Below, one piece after another: positions 47,407-62,469 of a DNA stretch of 64,000 nucleotides. The translations under genes and the position numbers were made by a program. This DNA comes from Coriaria nepalensis (lineage: Eukaryota > Streptophyta > Magnoliopsida > Cucurbitales > Coriariaceae): the NCBI GenBank assembly GCA_027186245.1, contig CP114490.1, positions 7,386,501 to 7,450,500 of the forward strand, in the 5' to 3' direction. The notes under the pieces were generated by a model. It was not told the origin of the DNA, searched no databases, and saw nothing but the letters and a program-made list of their open reading frames with translations. The first letter of the stretch is position 1. Each line of letters starts with the position of its first letter.

Positions 47407-50400
47407 ATGGCGGCATTTGGCGGTGTCAAGAGTATGGACCACCTCACTTGGAAACCTCGACGGCTAAGCAGACTTCTAATGGACAGAATACCAGACAAGG
47501 CGAGCACATCATTGAATTATTCGGATCTGTTAGAGGTGGTAGACGATATCGTCAGGAATAATCTCCTCTATGAAACAGAAGCATCTTCCATGGCCCATAA
47601 AGTTATTGATAGCTGGAAATCCGCACTTGATGCTTTTCTCGACCGCGTGTTTCTACTCCTCTCTAGTGATATGGTACTTTGCGCATTCTATACATTTCTG
47701 TATCTTTTTTCAATGTTGGTTTCTCTACAGTGAAATTTATCATATTTGGTTCAACTGTTTAGTGTTTCCTAATTTTGCTCATAATTTTTCTCTAGGCTGA
47801 GAAATGCTGGGCGGGAATCAGTTTGCTTGGGTTTTATTTTAAAGAGTGCAACTCGAATCGATTCTTGGCATCTTATAGGGATTGCTTTGACAAGCTACTA
47901 CCACACTTTCAGGTACAGCATTACTTTTTAAAAAAGAAATAATAATAGTAATATCTAGAATTATTTTTTCTGTGGGTTATCTAAAGTGTTCCATATGATA
48001 TGTTCCAGTCTGCAGTAAGATATAATCATAGAAATATGGAAGATTTATATTTGTTGTATATCAAGTTTTGTGCTATATGTATAATGGAATAAAGGATAGT
48101 AATTGTCCGTGAATATGACCAAATGTGTCTTCCTTTGAAGATCTACCTTATATTTTGACTACAGTGTTTATATTTTTATATAAATGACTTCATTTTTTAT
48201 ATTTCTAAACTGGAGTGTTTTTCTTTTTCTATAGTCACAAGGAGGCTTGCATTTGAAGGTGGCTTCTTGTGCTGCGATGTCAGCTTTATTCAATAGGTGA
48301 AATTTTCTTTGCTCTTAGAAGTAACATTTTCTATATTATCTAAATAAAACATTCATGAAGTGGTATAAAATTTTCAACCACTTGCCTATTGTGACAGTTG
48401 CATTGATGTCAAAGTAATGAGGTTCCTCTTAGTCAGAATATTATAAAATTTTATGGTATGAGTAGCAATTGGTTTTTCTGGACTCCGTGGCCTCAAAATT
48501 TTCTTGTTAACCTGCTTAACTTTATCTCCATTGTTTCAAAATACAACCACCACACTGCCATCATAATTAAAAATAAAATAAAATTAGATTCCATGTTAAA
48601 TGACTCGATAACCTGATTTTGGCTTGAAACTGTAAAACCCATGTTTTATAGCAACAACCAATTCTGCATTTGATTTACTATTCACTTGTTACATTAGGTT
48701 GGGTAAATTTGAAAATGTAAAGAATGATGCGACCTCCATTGCTGGAAAGATTATTGAATTGGTTCTGAAGTTGTTGAAGGAGGATAGCACAAAGGACATA
48801 TTGGTAAGTAGCATGGGTATTTGAAGACCTGGTCACTTACCTACAGTCTCAACTTCATTATTTTTTTAAGATTTCTTTCTCTGTTTTAATTTTTCTGATG
48901 AGAATGAAAGAAATTTCAACTGATGCTGAGCTAGGTGTGTCATTTACTACTAGTAATGGTGGCTAAGCATTCTCTTGGATCGTATATACATAGATCAGGC
49001 TCAATACAGTAACCCAACTAGGTGATTTTAGAAAATATAGTATTTGACTACAGCAGTTATTCTAGTATAGTAGTATTGATGTATCTGATACTTCTTTTAT
49101 CCACACTGAGTAATGTTCGTGGATATGAATATTTACTTGACTAAATAACTTCTTGCTAATGTCAAATTCCGTGCTTCCCATGGAAAACATCTTTCCAAAA
49201 CGTTATAGCAGCTTTCTCTCTGTCACCTACCCTCATACTCTCTCTCACACACATACAAGCGGAGATGTATACATTCAGATTGACACATTCACCCATCTCT
49301 GTCTATGAAATAATAGGGTTCTGAAAGTTTTGTATACTAAAGATGTATGTAAATCTACTTATCATTGTGCATATGTTCAGAAAACTCGGACTGTGTTGGT
49401 TACTAACGTCCCTTTTTTTCTTGATGAACCATAGCTTTTTCTGTGCAATCTTTTCCTTAGTCATTTCCATCTCGATAGATGCAGGAGACAACAGTTCATT
49501 TGTTATTCACCATTATGACTTTCTTTCCATTTTCCGTTCGTGGTCATTGCGACAGTGTAAGTAGTTTTCTAGTACTCTCCGAAGTTTGATCTTTCTTTAT
49601 CAAATTCTTATCATAGTGTTGTGTTATCTTTTGTAACTGATTCTTCTTTCTGATTTCCATAATACATATGCCGAAACATTAACTTCTAACTTTTGAGATA
49701 AGTCGAAATGACGTGATGGTTGTTGAATTTTTCTGCAGGCTGAAGAGGTCATTACTTCTACAATTCTGTTAGGAAAATGTAGTGATACCACACAGAAGGT
49801 AATGTGCTTCTTTCTTCTGCTTGGTAATGGTTTCTGTGTTCAAGCAAAATTTGTCATATATAATTGTATATCACCTTGCTCTGAAGTTTATTTTGTCTTC
49901 TGTTGATGTTCAATATTCAGAAGCTTGCACATTGCCTAGCATCACTACCAAAATCAAAAGGAAATAAAGATAGCTTGTCTTCTGCAATGGAAAATGTCTT
50001 GTCATTGATATGTAGTCACATATTAGATGCCTTTGGAAGTCTCACAAGTAAGTAGGAAAAAGTCAAAATTGTCCTCCTTTGATAACTAGTAAAGGTTGCT
50101 TGAAAAGTCGTCCACCTGTTTATACAGAAGCAGATGATGAGTTTGACAAAGTCATTAGATTGCTAGTTCTTCCTGGAAAAGATGAGAAACGATCGCCAAC
50201 ATCCAGCATCTCTATGCTGATGTCTTGCTATTGTGAAATGTTAACAACTTCATACCCCTGCCAGGTTAGCCTTCATGATTTCTAAAACTTATTTGGAAAT
50301 ATTGTCTGTGAAAAGAGGAATGTTAGGTCAAGGGAGGTGATTTTGTGTATACATACGGCCATTTATGTCTGTTAGGAAAATAAAATGAGAAATTATGTAA

Positions 50401-52670
50401 GTGGATTATTAAAGGTGTCATGTGTTCTTACTGTTTAGGTAATTGTTCCGGTTGGCTCGTTGTTAGATCTCACCGAGAGAGTGCTGATGTTGGATAGCTC
50501 TTTCAAAGGCACCTCACTTATGGTACCCATCGAGCAAGATGAAATTCGTTCAGAACTTCCAAAGCTGCATTCCAATTTTCTGGACCTTCTCTTTGCCATC
50601 ATCACAAGTACTCGGCGTCGGTAAGCCAGTATAGATCTTGTCTTGATGATATTTTGAAGGACTGTGCTTTATATCTACCGTGGCTTTCGTTGTTCCCTTC
50701 TTCTGTATCTTCCAAGAGGATTGTGTATATAGGGATACATTAGCTGTATCTTCTTATATGCTATATCTATCACTGAATTTTTAGAAAAAAGTTTCCATGA
50801 TTTTACGAACTAACGATGTCATTTAGGGAACTGTTCAATTAAGATACTTACTAATCTTACTGTGTGCTACAACCAACATATTGCTATTCCTTTTATAAAT
50901 CTATAAATGATATTGGTCATTCTCTTTCAATGTGTCATTGTATCACTGTAGACATGCTGGTAGTGGATGCTCATCTTTTGTCATTGTTTTCCATTACAGT
51001 CGATCACTACCCCATGCCAAACATATGATGCGGATCATTTCAGCATATTTCATTAAATGTGCTCCGGCTGAGACCAAGCTAAGAGTGAAGGTTTACTCAA
51101 TCGCAAAGTTACTGATGAAATTAATGGGTCGTGGTATGAACAAACATCTTTGATCTCTGTGCTCTATTTCCCTGCATCGAGTATCAGTTAAGAATGTAGC
51201 TATAATAATTCAGTGTCATATCCTGATCAGGAATGGCGACATCTCTTTCCCGGGAAGTGGTCAACAATGCAATTGCTGATCTGAGCCCTTCGGGTGATGA
51301 AAATATTGTCGCTTCTAGCACAAAGTCAAAGGCCACTAGTACAATATCATCACTGCATCCAAAACATAAAAAAAGAAAGCACAGTGCAGAAATTGATGGA
51401 AGTACCTCAGTGTTGGAAGAAACCACAGAGAACCACTTAAAGACTCCGGTTTCTGTTAGGGTAGCTGCCCTTGAGGCATTAGAAGCTCTTATCGAAGTGG
51501 TATAATATCTATTAGCTTTTGAATTTTCATTTTTCATTTGCAAATTATAATTTCCTTTTTCAAACAGGGTTCTTTCAAATCTGAGGTTGGACTATCAAAG
51601 GTCAGTCATCACCTGCTAACCACAGCGACAAATTCATTAAATCGGAGATGTGCTAATGAAGACAAAGAAACGATTGAAATTTTGGGAAAGTATCAGTGTG
51701 TGGCATTACGTGCTCTTTCGAAATATCTTCTGTCATCGGCTCACAAATTCCCTCCATATTTAGATGAGAGCCTTGAACTCTTTCATAGAGGTGGGTACTC
51801 TTTTAGCAATATGAAGAACCCTTACCTCTTTGATTTACATCATGCATGCATTTAGTTTAAGTTCTGATATTATACATGCCGACATAGGATATGCAACTCG
51901 AGGATCTAAGATAAGCTTAAAACCATCTTTTATGACAAGTGTGGTATACGTATGATAATCTTAATGTGGTCCTGTTATGTGTTAATTTTTTTTATTTTCA
52001 AGTAGTTATTAATTTGTTCCTTTGGCAATTCAATAATAATAATAATAGAATCAAATTTTGTGTGTATAATACAGGCAAGCAAGAATCAGGAACCGAACTT
52101 GCTAACATCTGTAGTAGTGCTCTTTCAAACTTGGATCAGCTACTGCTTAAAATACTTTACCTAAAAGATGACTATGCAGATGCAAGAAATGAAGAGCAAA
52201 ATGGTACTGACAATGCTGAAGAAAATGATCTCGAATATGATGATGATCGTGATCCTCTTAAATCCCTTCAGGTGGAGGAGGCTTCTTTTGCGATGTTTGA
52301 TGATGGGACTAATCAAGTTTCTGAAAAGTTGTCCCACGAGAAAGATATATCTACAACAGACAAAGATAATAGTAATACATTGGCTGAGAAGTTATCTGGT
52401 GAGGAATATGTTTTAATGGCTAAAGAAGATGGTAGTAATACATTGGCTGAAAAGCGATCTGGTGATGAAGAGGTTTCAATGACCAAAGAAGATGGTGATA
52501 ATACGTTGGCTAGCAAGATCATAGACATTTCTCCTACTACATCTGATTCTGACACAGACAAAGATGAATTTGCATCGTTCGAGAATACATCTAAGGATAT
52601 GCCAGTAGATGAAGATGGGTTCCCTGATCTACTAGATGTAGATCCAGATTCAGATGAAGAACTTGTTTAA
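47407..52670 (+). CDS. Rix1/PELP1-like 60S ribosome-biogenesis protein
   Basis: Thirteen exons: 47407..47673, 47796..47912, 48235..48296, 48698..48803, 49485..49556, 49739..49798, 49921..50047, 50128..50264, 50439..50620, 51000..51133, 51231..51499, 51568..51790, 52075..52670. They total 784 codons (783 residues) with all phases consistent. Exon 5 (49485..49556, ETTVHLLFTIMTFFPFSVRG) was recovered by similarity to the PELP1 HEAT region. Family-like blocks are CWAGISLLGFYFKECNSNRF, KKLAHCLASLPKSKGNKDSL and IVPVGSLLDLTERVLMLDSS. The N-terminal ~550 residues are helical (Rix1/PELP1 HEAT-like); the C-terminus is acidic with three ~22-residue repeats (NTLAEKLSGEE, NTLAEKRSGDEE, NTLASK) and ends DLLDVDPDSDEELV. 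In yeast and animals Rix1/PELP1 is in the Rix1-Ipi1-Ipi3 complex, which acts in pre-60S ITS2 processing; a nucleolar role here is inferred. Confidence 0.87.
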
Positions 52671-53173
52671 GATTATTTTCTTTTTTTTTTCCCCCTTTCC
52701 TTTGTTGTAGTACTATAATTGAATAGATTATAAAGAACTAGTTATGAAATGGATAAGGGTAAAAGAATGCGAAAGTTGCCTTATCTCCTTCAATTATATA
52801 GGCCTCCCTTTGGTGCTTTCCCCCGAGTAACACATTTTATTTCGAGAATCTTTTGAATAGATTATATCATTTTTATGGTAAATTAATTATCTTAACCACA
52901 TGTTTTACATGATTAATTTGATAGTCGACCTAAGAATCTCTCTTTAGTTCAGCTTTGTTCCTAACGCTTCTAGGCCAAACTTGGCAAAATTTTCAGGACA
53001 CTGGTCAACAATGGCAGGAGCAAGTAATGAAATTTTGAAATCTAGTAAATAGGATTATACAACTAATGAAATTTTTTTCACCCAAAAAAGATTATATATA
53101 TATATATATTGTACATCAAAAGCAAATATGATCAAAACCAAGACAAATTTCTATTTCAAATCATTGAGCATAA
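52671..53173. other. Convergent intergenic region
   Basis: 3' UTRs of the flanking convergent genes and an AT dinucleotide run (about 53093-53110). No gene. Confidence 0.5.
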
Positions 53174-55834
53174 TCAATTTCTATCTTCGATATTGTTTAG
53201 ATGTTCTGTGAGCAAGTCATTCCAGATATCTGTGATTCCAGGCAAGCACCAATGCATGCAATCGTTATGTTTCTTACCACCTGCTGATGAGGGATGAGCA
53301 TCTGCTCTTAACTCACTAATCCTCGTTATATCCAAAATTATGAACCCAGATCCTTTAAGGGCCTTGTACAGATGCTGGTTTACGAGCCGGGTCTCCACAT
53401 TTGTGCCATTATTTGCAACAGAGAAGAGTTCTTCGGCCTGAAATGGGGTAAAGAGGCATGCATAATAAGATTGGAGGGCATAACAAGTCTTTAAAAAGGT
53501 GAATGAAATTGAAATGTGATTTACCTGGTCTGGAAATAAAGGCCTTAGCCGCTGACAGGAACCACCTTGGTCCCAATTACCTCCTTCAAAGTGTCTAGGA
53601 GATTGGGTTCAGAAGAATTTGACTGTGCCAGGCTGTGCTCTTTTATCTACATATAGTACCTAGAATGATGCAGGGTATTGAATGAGACAGACGTAGATAG
53701 AGAAATTATCTGAGGGCCAACCATTATGTGCGCTAATAACTGCATCTGGGTTCCACTTCTCACTTTGAACACAAATCTAATTTAATTATTGAAAAAACAA
53801 AAGATTATAAGTTCATACCATGTGTTTCAAAACCAAATCTAAGCCAACATCAGGAGGAACTGGAGGAATAATAGGTTGACCATTTTCAAAGAAAAGCATG
53901 GGTGACTTCACTGGGTCAAATTTTGATGGAGCCCACCAACTGATAGGAACAACCGCAAAGCCAAATTAACAATCCCCAAATTTCTTCATGAATATATAAA
54001 TGTAAACAAAATAAGGTAAAATATTAGTAAAACAAGAGAAATCACCATTGGAATTCACAAGAGAAGTTAAGGAATCAATTGACGAGCAATGCATCCAGTA
54101 ATGATGTTGTGACCCAGAAATATCCACCCCACAAATTACTTAATCATTCACCAAGTATTTAGCAAATATACGCAAAAGCTACACCGCACATTAACATGAT
54201 GGGCAAAGGAATCATATAGGTCATTAAAAATTTGGAGTCCACTAAAAACAGGGAAGCTTATTCAAGTACCAGTGTCCAGTGTTTGAAGATTATAATATCA
54301 TGGAAGCTGGGAGCCTCAATCCATGTACCTTCTGGAATGTCAACATCAACTCTATAACCTTCTTTATATCCGAGAGATTCCAATCTGCCATCATTAGCAT
54401 TAGCTGACCACCTACAGCAAAGAGGACAAGGACATGCCTCAGCTGATATCAACTAAAACAGAATATAGTTTATGCACCAGAACAACATCATTATTCTTCT
54501 GCATCAAAAACTACCTTATGCAATTTATTTGATTATTTATCTAACTTTTACAGCCAGTAAATTAAGCATACTAAAAAAAGAACTGTACATACAAAGCAAA
54601 AAAGCGAGGACCAACACAATTACAGTAACAATAATGAAATAGTAAGAACATATTCAAATGACTTACCACCATAACGAGCCAAAAGATTTGTCCGATGATA
54701 TGCAATAGTGAGATTATACTTGACAAATGAAAACCCACGGTCAGCACCAGCTGGACGCCACTTCTTGACTTCACTTGACACACGTCTCAGAGAACAAAAG
54801 AGCGAAACAAACATATTCCTATTTAAGGAATCACCAACAAGCCCTGCACTGTGGAACATTCATAAAGTCTACAGATTGCACTACTGTATCCAAAATGGCA
54901 TGAAACAAATCCCAAGCATAAAAGTAAGATGTCATTTCGTATATAAATATTGAGAACCATAGTAAGTTTTTACGCATGAATCCGTGCAAATATACAAATT
55001 TTGAATCCTACTTTGTTCTTCACACACAAAATATGTAAATTTATTCAGCTGAAGCAGACCACGTATTCGCAGAGCAAGGAGCAAACAAGACGATTCTCAG
55101 TTGAAGCATTAGGCTACTGAAAAGACAATGCAACAACATATTGACATGTTGTATGGAACTCTAAAGAAAATCTCACTCTGAATCGAATATGAAACGGTGA
55201 TTTTGACACCTAACATCCATAGTGATCTCACTGATATCAGAAACCATACATAGTGCATTTCGCGTCATTACAAGATGTTCAAAACTGAAATTTCACCCTT
55301 ACAGAAAGAACAACTTTCCTAACAGTTTCGACTTCTTTAATTTTCCTACATTTTCTCGGAAACCAAACACTGATATCAACATCAAAATAACAACCACAAA
55401 ACAGATGCAGATGGAACGTAGAGAATGAAAAACCGAGAATAAGAGAGTACCGATGTCAGTGTCCCTAAACTTTTCAAGAAACAACGTCGGATCAAAAGGA
55501 AGAAGATCACAGAGCCTAGGTTTCCATCGCCACTTGATGAGCTCGAGAGCGTTGGATTTGTTCGCAGCAATGCAATTCCACCCCTTAAATATCTCCTTGC
55601 AAGTATGGTCGTACCTAGCAGATTGCACATTCGGATCGTAGACACACGAGCCATCCGAGAAGTCGCACGAGTCGCTTCGATCGGATTTATAGCTCGTAGG
55701 AGGATGTGGAGAAATGGAGGTTTTACGGAAGAGAGAGAGAAGAAAGAAGACGGAGACGAGGAAGACGAGAGAGAGAAAAGGAAAAGAGGGATCCTCTTCG
55801 TCAGGAAGTGGTGGTGTTCTCCTCTCACCGCCAT
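53174..55834 (-). pseudogene. Trichome birefringence-like (TBL12/13-type) O-acetyltransferase gene with multiple lesions
   Basis: Six exons are recognisable on the minus strand: 55834..55451, 54843..54667, 54411..54270, 53939..53819, 53659..53525, 53437..53174. Family hallmarks are present: CDFSDGSCVYDPN, the GDS catalytic block (LVGDSLNRNMFVSLFC), KWRPAGADRGFSFVKYNLTI, WWAPSKFDPVKSPMLFFENG and the DxxH block ([16 protein letters not shown]). However, the frame is broken. Exon 1 is out of frame after its GA/CT repeat (55730-55741 region, two bases too many). One base is missing at the exon 2/3 junction. One extra A lies in exon 3 (ttcaaacactgg, near 54283). A TGA (53611-53609) replaces the arginine in FFxTQSPRHF. 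Intact TBL proteins O-acetylate cell-wall polysaccharides in the Golgi. Either this is a young pseudogene or the assembly is error-rich here. Confidence 0.85.
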
Positions 55835-57079
55835 GCCGGGAGACGGAAACACTTTTTCCGGCGCATGTAATGATAGTATATTGTAACGGTCAAATGAAGG
55901 GATGTGATTAAAGCATATGAATTATCCAGGGTCATTCGATTGAGATTAAAAAGGATGAGCCAAGCACATGCCCTTCGTCACGTGTTATAATTCTACTCGC
56001 TGCAAAAGTTGGGCGTTAGTAGTTGATGAGTTAATTTCACTCAGTAAGTTCGTCAGTCGTTAAGCTTTCATGTTAAAAAGCTCAAGAAATAGAAATTAGG
56101 GGGGATTCTGAATTGTTCTAAAGTTTGCAAGCTTGGCTTGTAATTGGAGGTTGATTTCGCTCGAAGAAATCCTTCAACTAAAAGATTTGTGATTTTCTTT
56201 CTTGTTCCGTGTTCGTAATCGATTCTAATACAGCGCACGTTAGCGGTTAGCCAAGAACACTCTTGCTGTCTTGCTCATCAGAAGCTGCCGTTCTTGTGAA
56301 AGAGACACATTTTCTTAGGGTTGTGCAAATGGCAATATCTGCCGCTTGCACTAACGGGATTAAATTTTTTATTTTATGTTTAAAGATAATAAATATTTTT
56401 AAGCAATTGTGAAAATATAAATTAAGGATTTGATTTCTTCTAATTAAGTTAATCGGCATTAATTAATAGATAAATATGAATACATTAAATAAGTTTAGAC
56501 TAACAGTTATGATTTATATGTATATTAGCAGTTATGACTTTTAGTATACGGGTCGATGAAGGCTTTTGAATCATAACTGCTAGTAAACTCATAAGTTATA
56601 ATTGTAGTGGTATTTCTTGTAGCAGTAATTATCGCTGGTTGCAAATGGTGGATGGAGAGGAGGAGGTTGCGCCGCTACAGTCGGAAGGTGAATATGGATC
56701 ATATTTACTTCTGAGTCGCAACTACTCAAGTCTGAAGACAAATAAAGTAAAGATTTATTATTTTTTTATATATATAATTAAAGCGGACAGATATCCATCC
56801 TTATTATATCCAACGGATATTCATAGCAAGACAGACATCCACCTGCCTAAGAAAAATTTTAAAAAATATCCATCGTATCTACTTCACCAGCGAGTGAATC
56901 AGGCGAATACGAATATTTTTACACAACTCTACATTTTATGATTTGTTACTTATTTTTTTATATTCATTACTACTTTTTCCTATAACTACCTTAATTATTT
57001 ACAATTTATAAGATTTTTCATTTTTTCTTTTTAAGAAATTAGTAAGTGCGATAACTATACGTATCCCAGATTATAAGAA
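55835..57079. other. Intergenic, no gene recognised
   Basis: Upstream region of the TBL locus followed by AT-rich DNA. 56610-56700 contains a slightly GC-richer patch without a sustained frame. No transposon termini were found. Confidence 0.45.
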
Positions 57080-57480
57080 AAGAATTGCACCAAATACTTT
57101 ATTATAAACATGAAGAATGTAATAATACACACAAATAAATCCTCTCATGTGCATATCGCACCGAATATTTTATTATAAATATGAATAATGTAACACCACC
57201 TCCAGATAAACCCTCTGATGTGCATTGATATAACCTAATCTACCACAACTATAAGCCAGAATATATATTGAGTTGAATGATATCGAGAAGGAATTAAACC
57301 GAATAATTTATTATAAACATGAACAATGTAATAACACTCGCAACTAAAGTCTGTGATGTACATTTCGAGAAGAAATTGCACCAAATATTTTAGAAGAATG
57401 TAATAACACCCACAAATAAACCCTCCTATTTTCATTGATATAACCTCATCTACCACAAATATCAGCCAGAATATGTATTG
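57080..57480. repeat. Imperfect tandem repeat, about 70-75-bp unit, four copies
   Basis: The phrase attgcaccaaatattttatt / ataaacatgaataatgtaat / aacacccacaaataaaccct recurs with variation at about 57086, 57165, 57292 and 57373. A longer repeat, gatataacctcatctaccac followed by a cagccagaatatgtattgag, sits after the second and fourth units, giving a two-unit higher-order period of about 200 bases. Non-coding. Confidence 0.75.
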
Positions 57481-59148
57481 AGTTTTGAGAAACAGCAGAT
57501 AAGAATAGGGTCAAATCAATTGCATTGTCTTAAACAACTGATAAGAACTACTCAAAATCTATGGGCATTCCCAAGCATAGTATTTTAAGACCTATATAAG
57601 AAGAATGGGGTCATAAAAATTCACCTTCAAATTTATTCACAGCATCTATGTCACTTCTTTGTCCACCTATCACACGAATACAACAAAAAATGACCATATA
57701 TAAAAGGGAAAGCAATTTCATATGAAAAACAGTTCAACCTCAGTAGTAATTGATCAACAAGATTTCAGATACAAGGCTTGCAAAAGAGAAGTAAGAAAGG
57801 GTGAAGAAGTTGAATTCGAATGCAATGAGCCAACAAATGGATTGGTGCTTCCCTCGGCAAGGCGACGAGCAGGATTTATCGGCCTCCTTGACATGATCTT
57901 AATAACAGCACTAACCTGCAGCATGTACCATATGTAGGTTGAATAAACTAATGAAATTTCAAATAACAAAGATTCTTCATTTCTACAAACTGTTAGCTTA
58001 TTAACCACAGTTTTAACTGAATGTTTCAATACTTGAAGATCATTGAACCGTTGTCAATCAATGATTTCAAGACATTTTAGGAGGAAAAATAATAAAGCAA
58101 AACAATATGAAGTCAGAAACAGATGATCTAAAGAAGCAACTTTCAAAATTCTTAAGAAATTTGTAATCTGTTAACTTATATCAGGGCATAAAAATTGTTG
58201 AGAAGAGGAGATGTAGGATAAACTAGTCATTTCAACGAGTGAATGCAAAATAAGAGGAGCTGTAGAATAATAAATCGAACCGTAAAATCATAAAATATTT
58301 CTAAGAAACTGTAAGTCTATGGTTCCTTCTCACGTCATGGGGCGAAATTTATTTTCGAAAAATAGACTCCTGACATCCGGACCCAAAAATCAAACTACCA
58401 AGAATCGGGGTTTGATGCTATGTAATACATAACAAGATGCTATAGAAGAGCTTTTGCAGGTTCTTCTTCGGATCAGTATTTTCTAGTTTTTTATTTGTAG
58501 ACTGAGATGGTGTCGTTAAATCTTGACATTTTTTTTTCTTTTATGCATCATTTAGGAGGAGATCTTTGATGAAACTTATCATCATTTTGAGGAGTCAGGA
58601 CGAGGGATACAAATCCGGCCTCTTGGTATGATCTCCGTTTCGACAACTTACTCGAAGATAATTACAATATAGAGGTAGAGATCTTAGGACTAATTCCCTT
58701 TTTCATCAGAACCGGCTGCATTCTATTTGATGATAATCAATATTATCATAGTGAATAGCAGTTCTCCCTCAGTAGCTGCCTATAACAAGGCAGAGTATTG
58801 TAGCCTTCTGTAAAGTAAAACATTTTGGATATGAGAACATAGAATGTAGCAATACATCGTAGGATCAGCGACGCTCTGTAATAATGTATAGTAATCCTTT
58901 AAAGGATTATAGCGTTTCTAATTCACAAAGAATTATCGAATATGTTCGAGTAAAGAGTAATGATGTGTCCAGATTTCTATGACTCACATTATAAGTTTTA
59001 ACAGAATTTTGAAGTCTATTCCCCTTCCTAACTATAATCACAACATATGTATGAGCTTTTCTCTCAATACTTCATTTCCGTACTGGCTGTTACTTTCATA
59101 CTTGTTTTATTTCTTACTTCTGATCTTCTTGTCTTCCTTTTCTGACAT
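57481..59148. other. Intergenic with a possible orphan terminal exon
   Basis: On the minus strand, 57915..57754 forms an open 3'-terminal-exon-like segment (acceptor tgctgcag, then VSAVIKIMSRRPINPARRLA ... LQALYLKSC-stop) that reads like real protein. I found no convincing upstream exons before the squalene epoxidase gene ends at 59149. It may be a gene remnant. The rest (57930-59148) shows no supportable feature. Confidence 0.35.

Positions 59149-62469
<3,321 letters not shown>

Noticed and set aside
58558..58640. Exon-like plus-strand segment (FDETYHHFEESGRGIQIRPL)
   Set aside because: It has a plausible acceptor and donor but is isolated, with no neighbouring exons and no recognised family; too weak to list as a gene.
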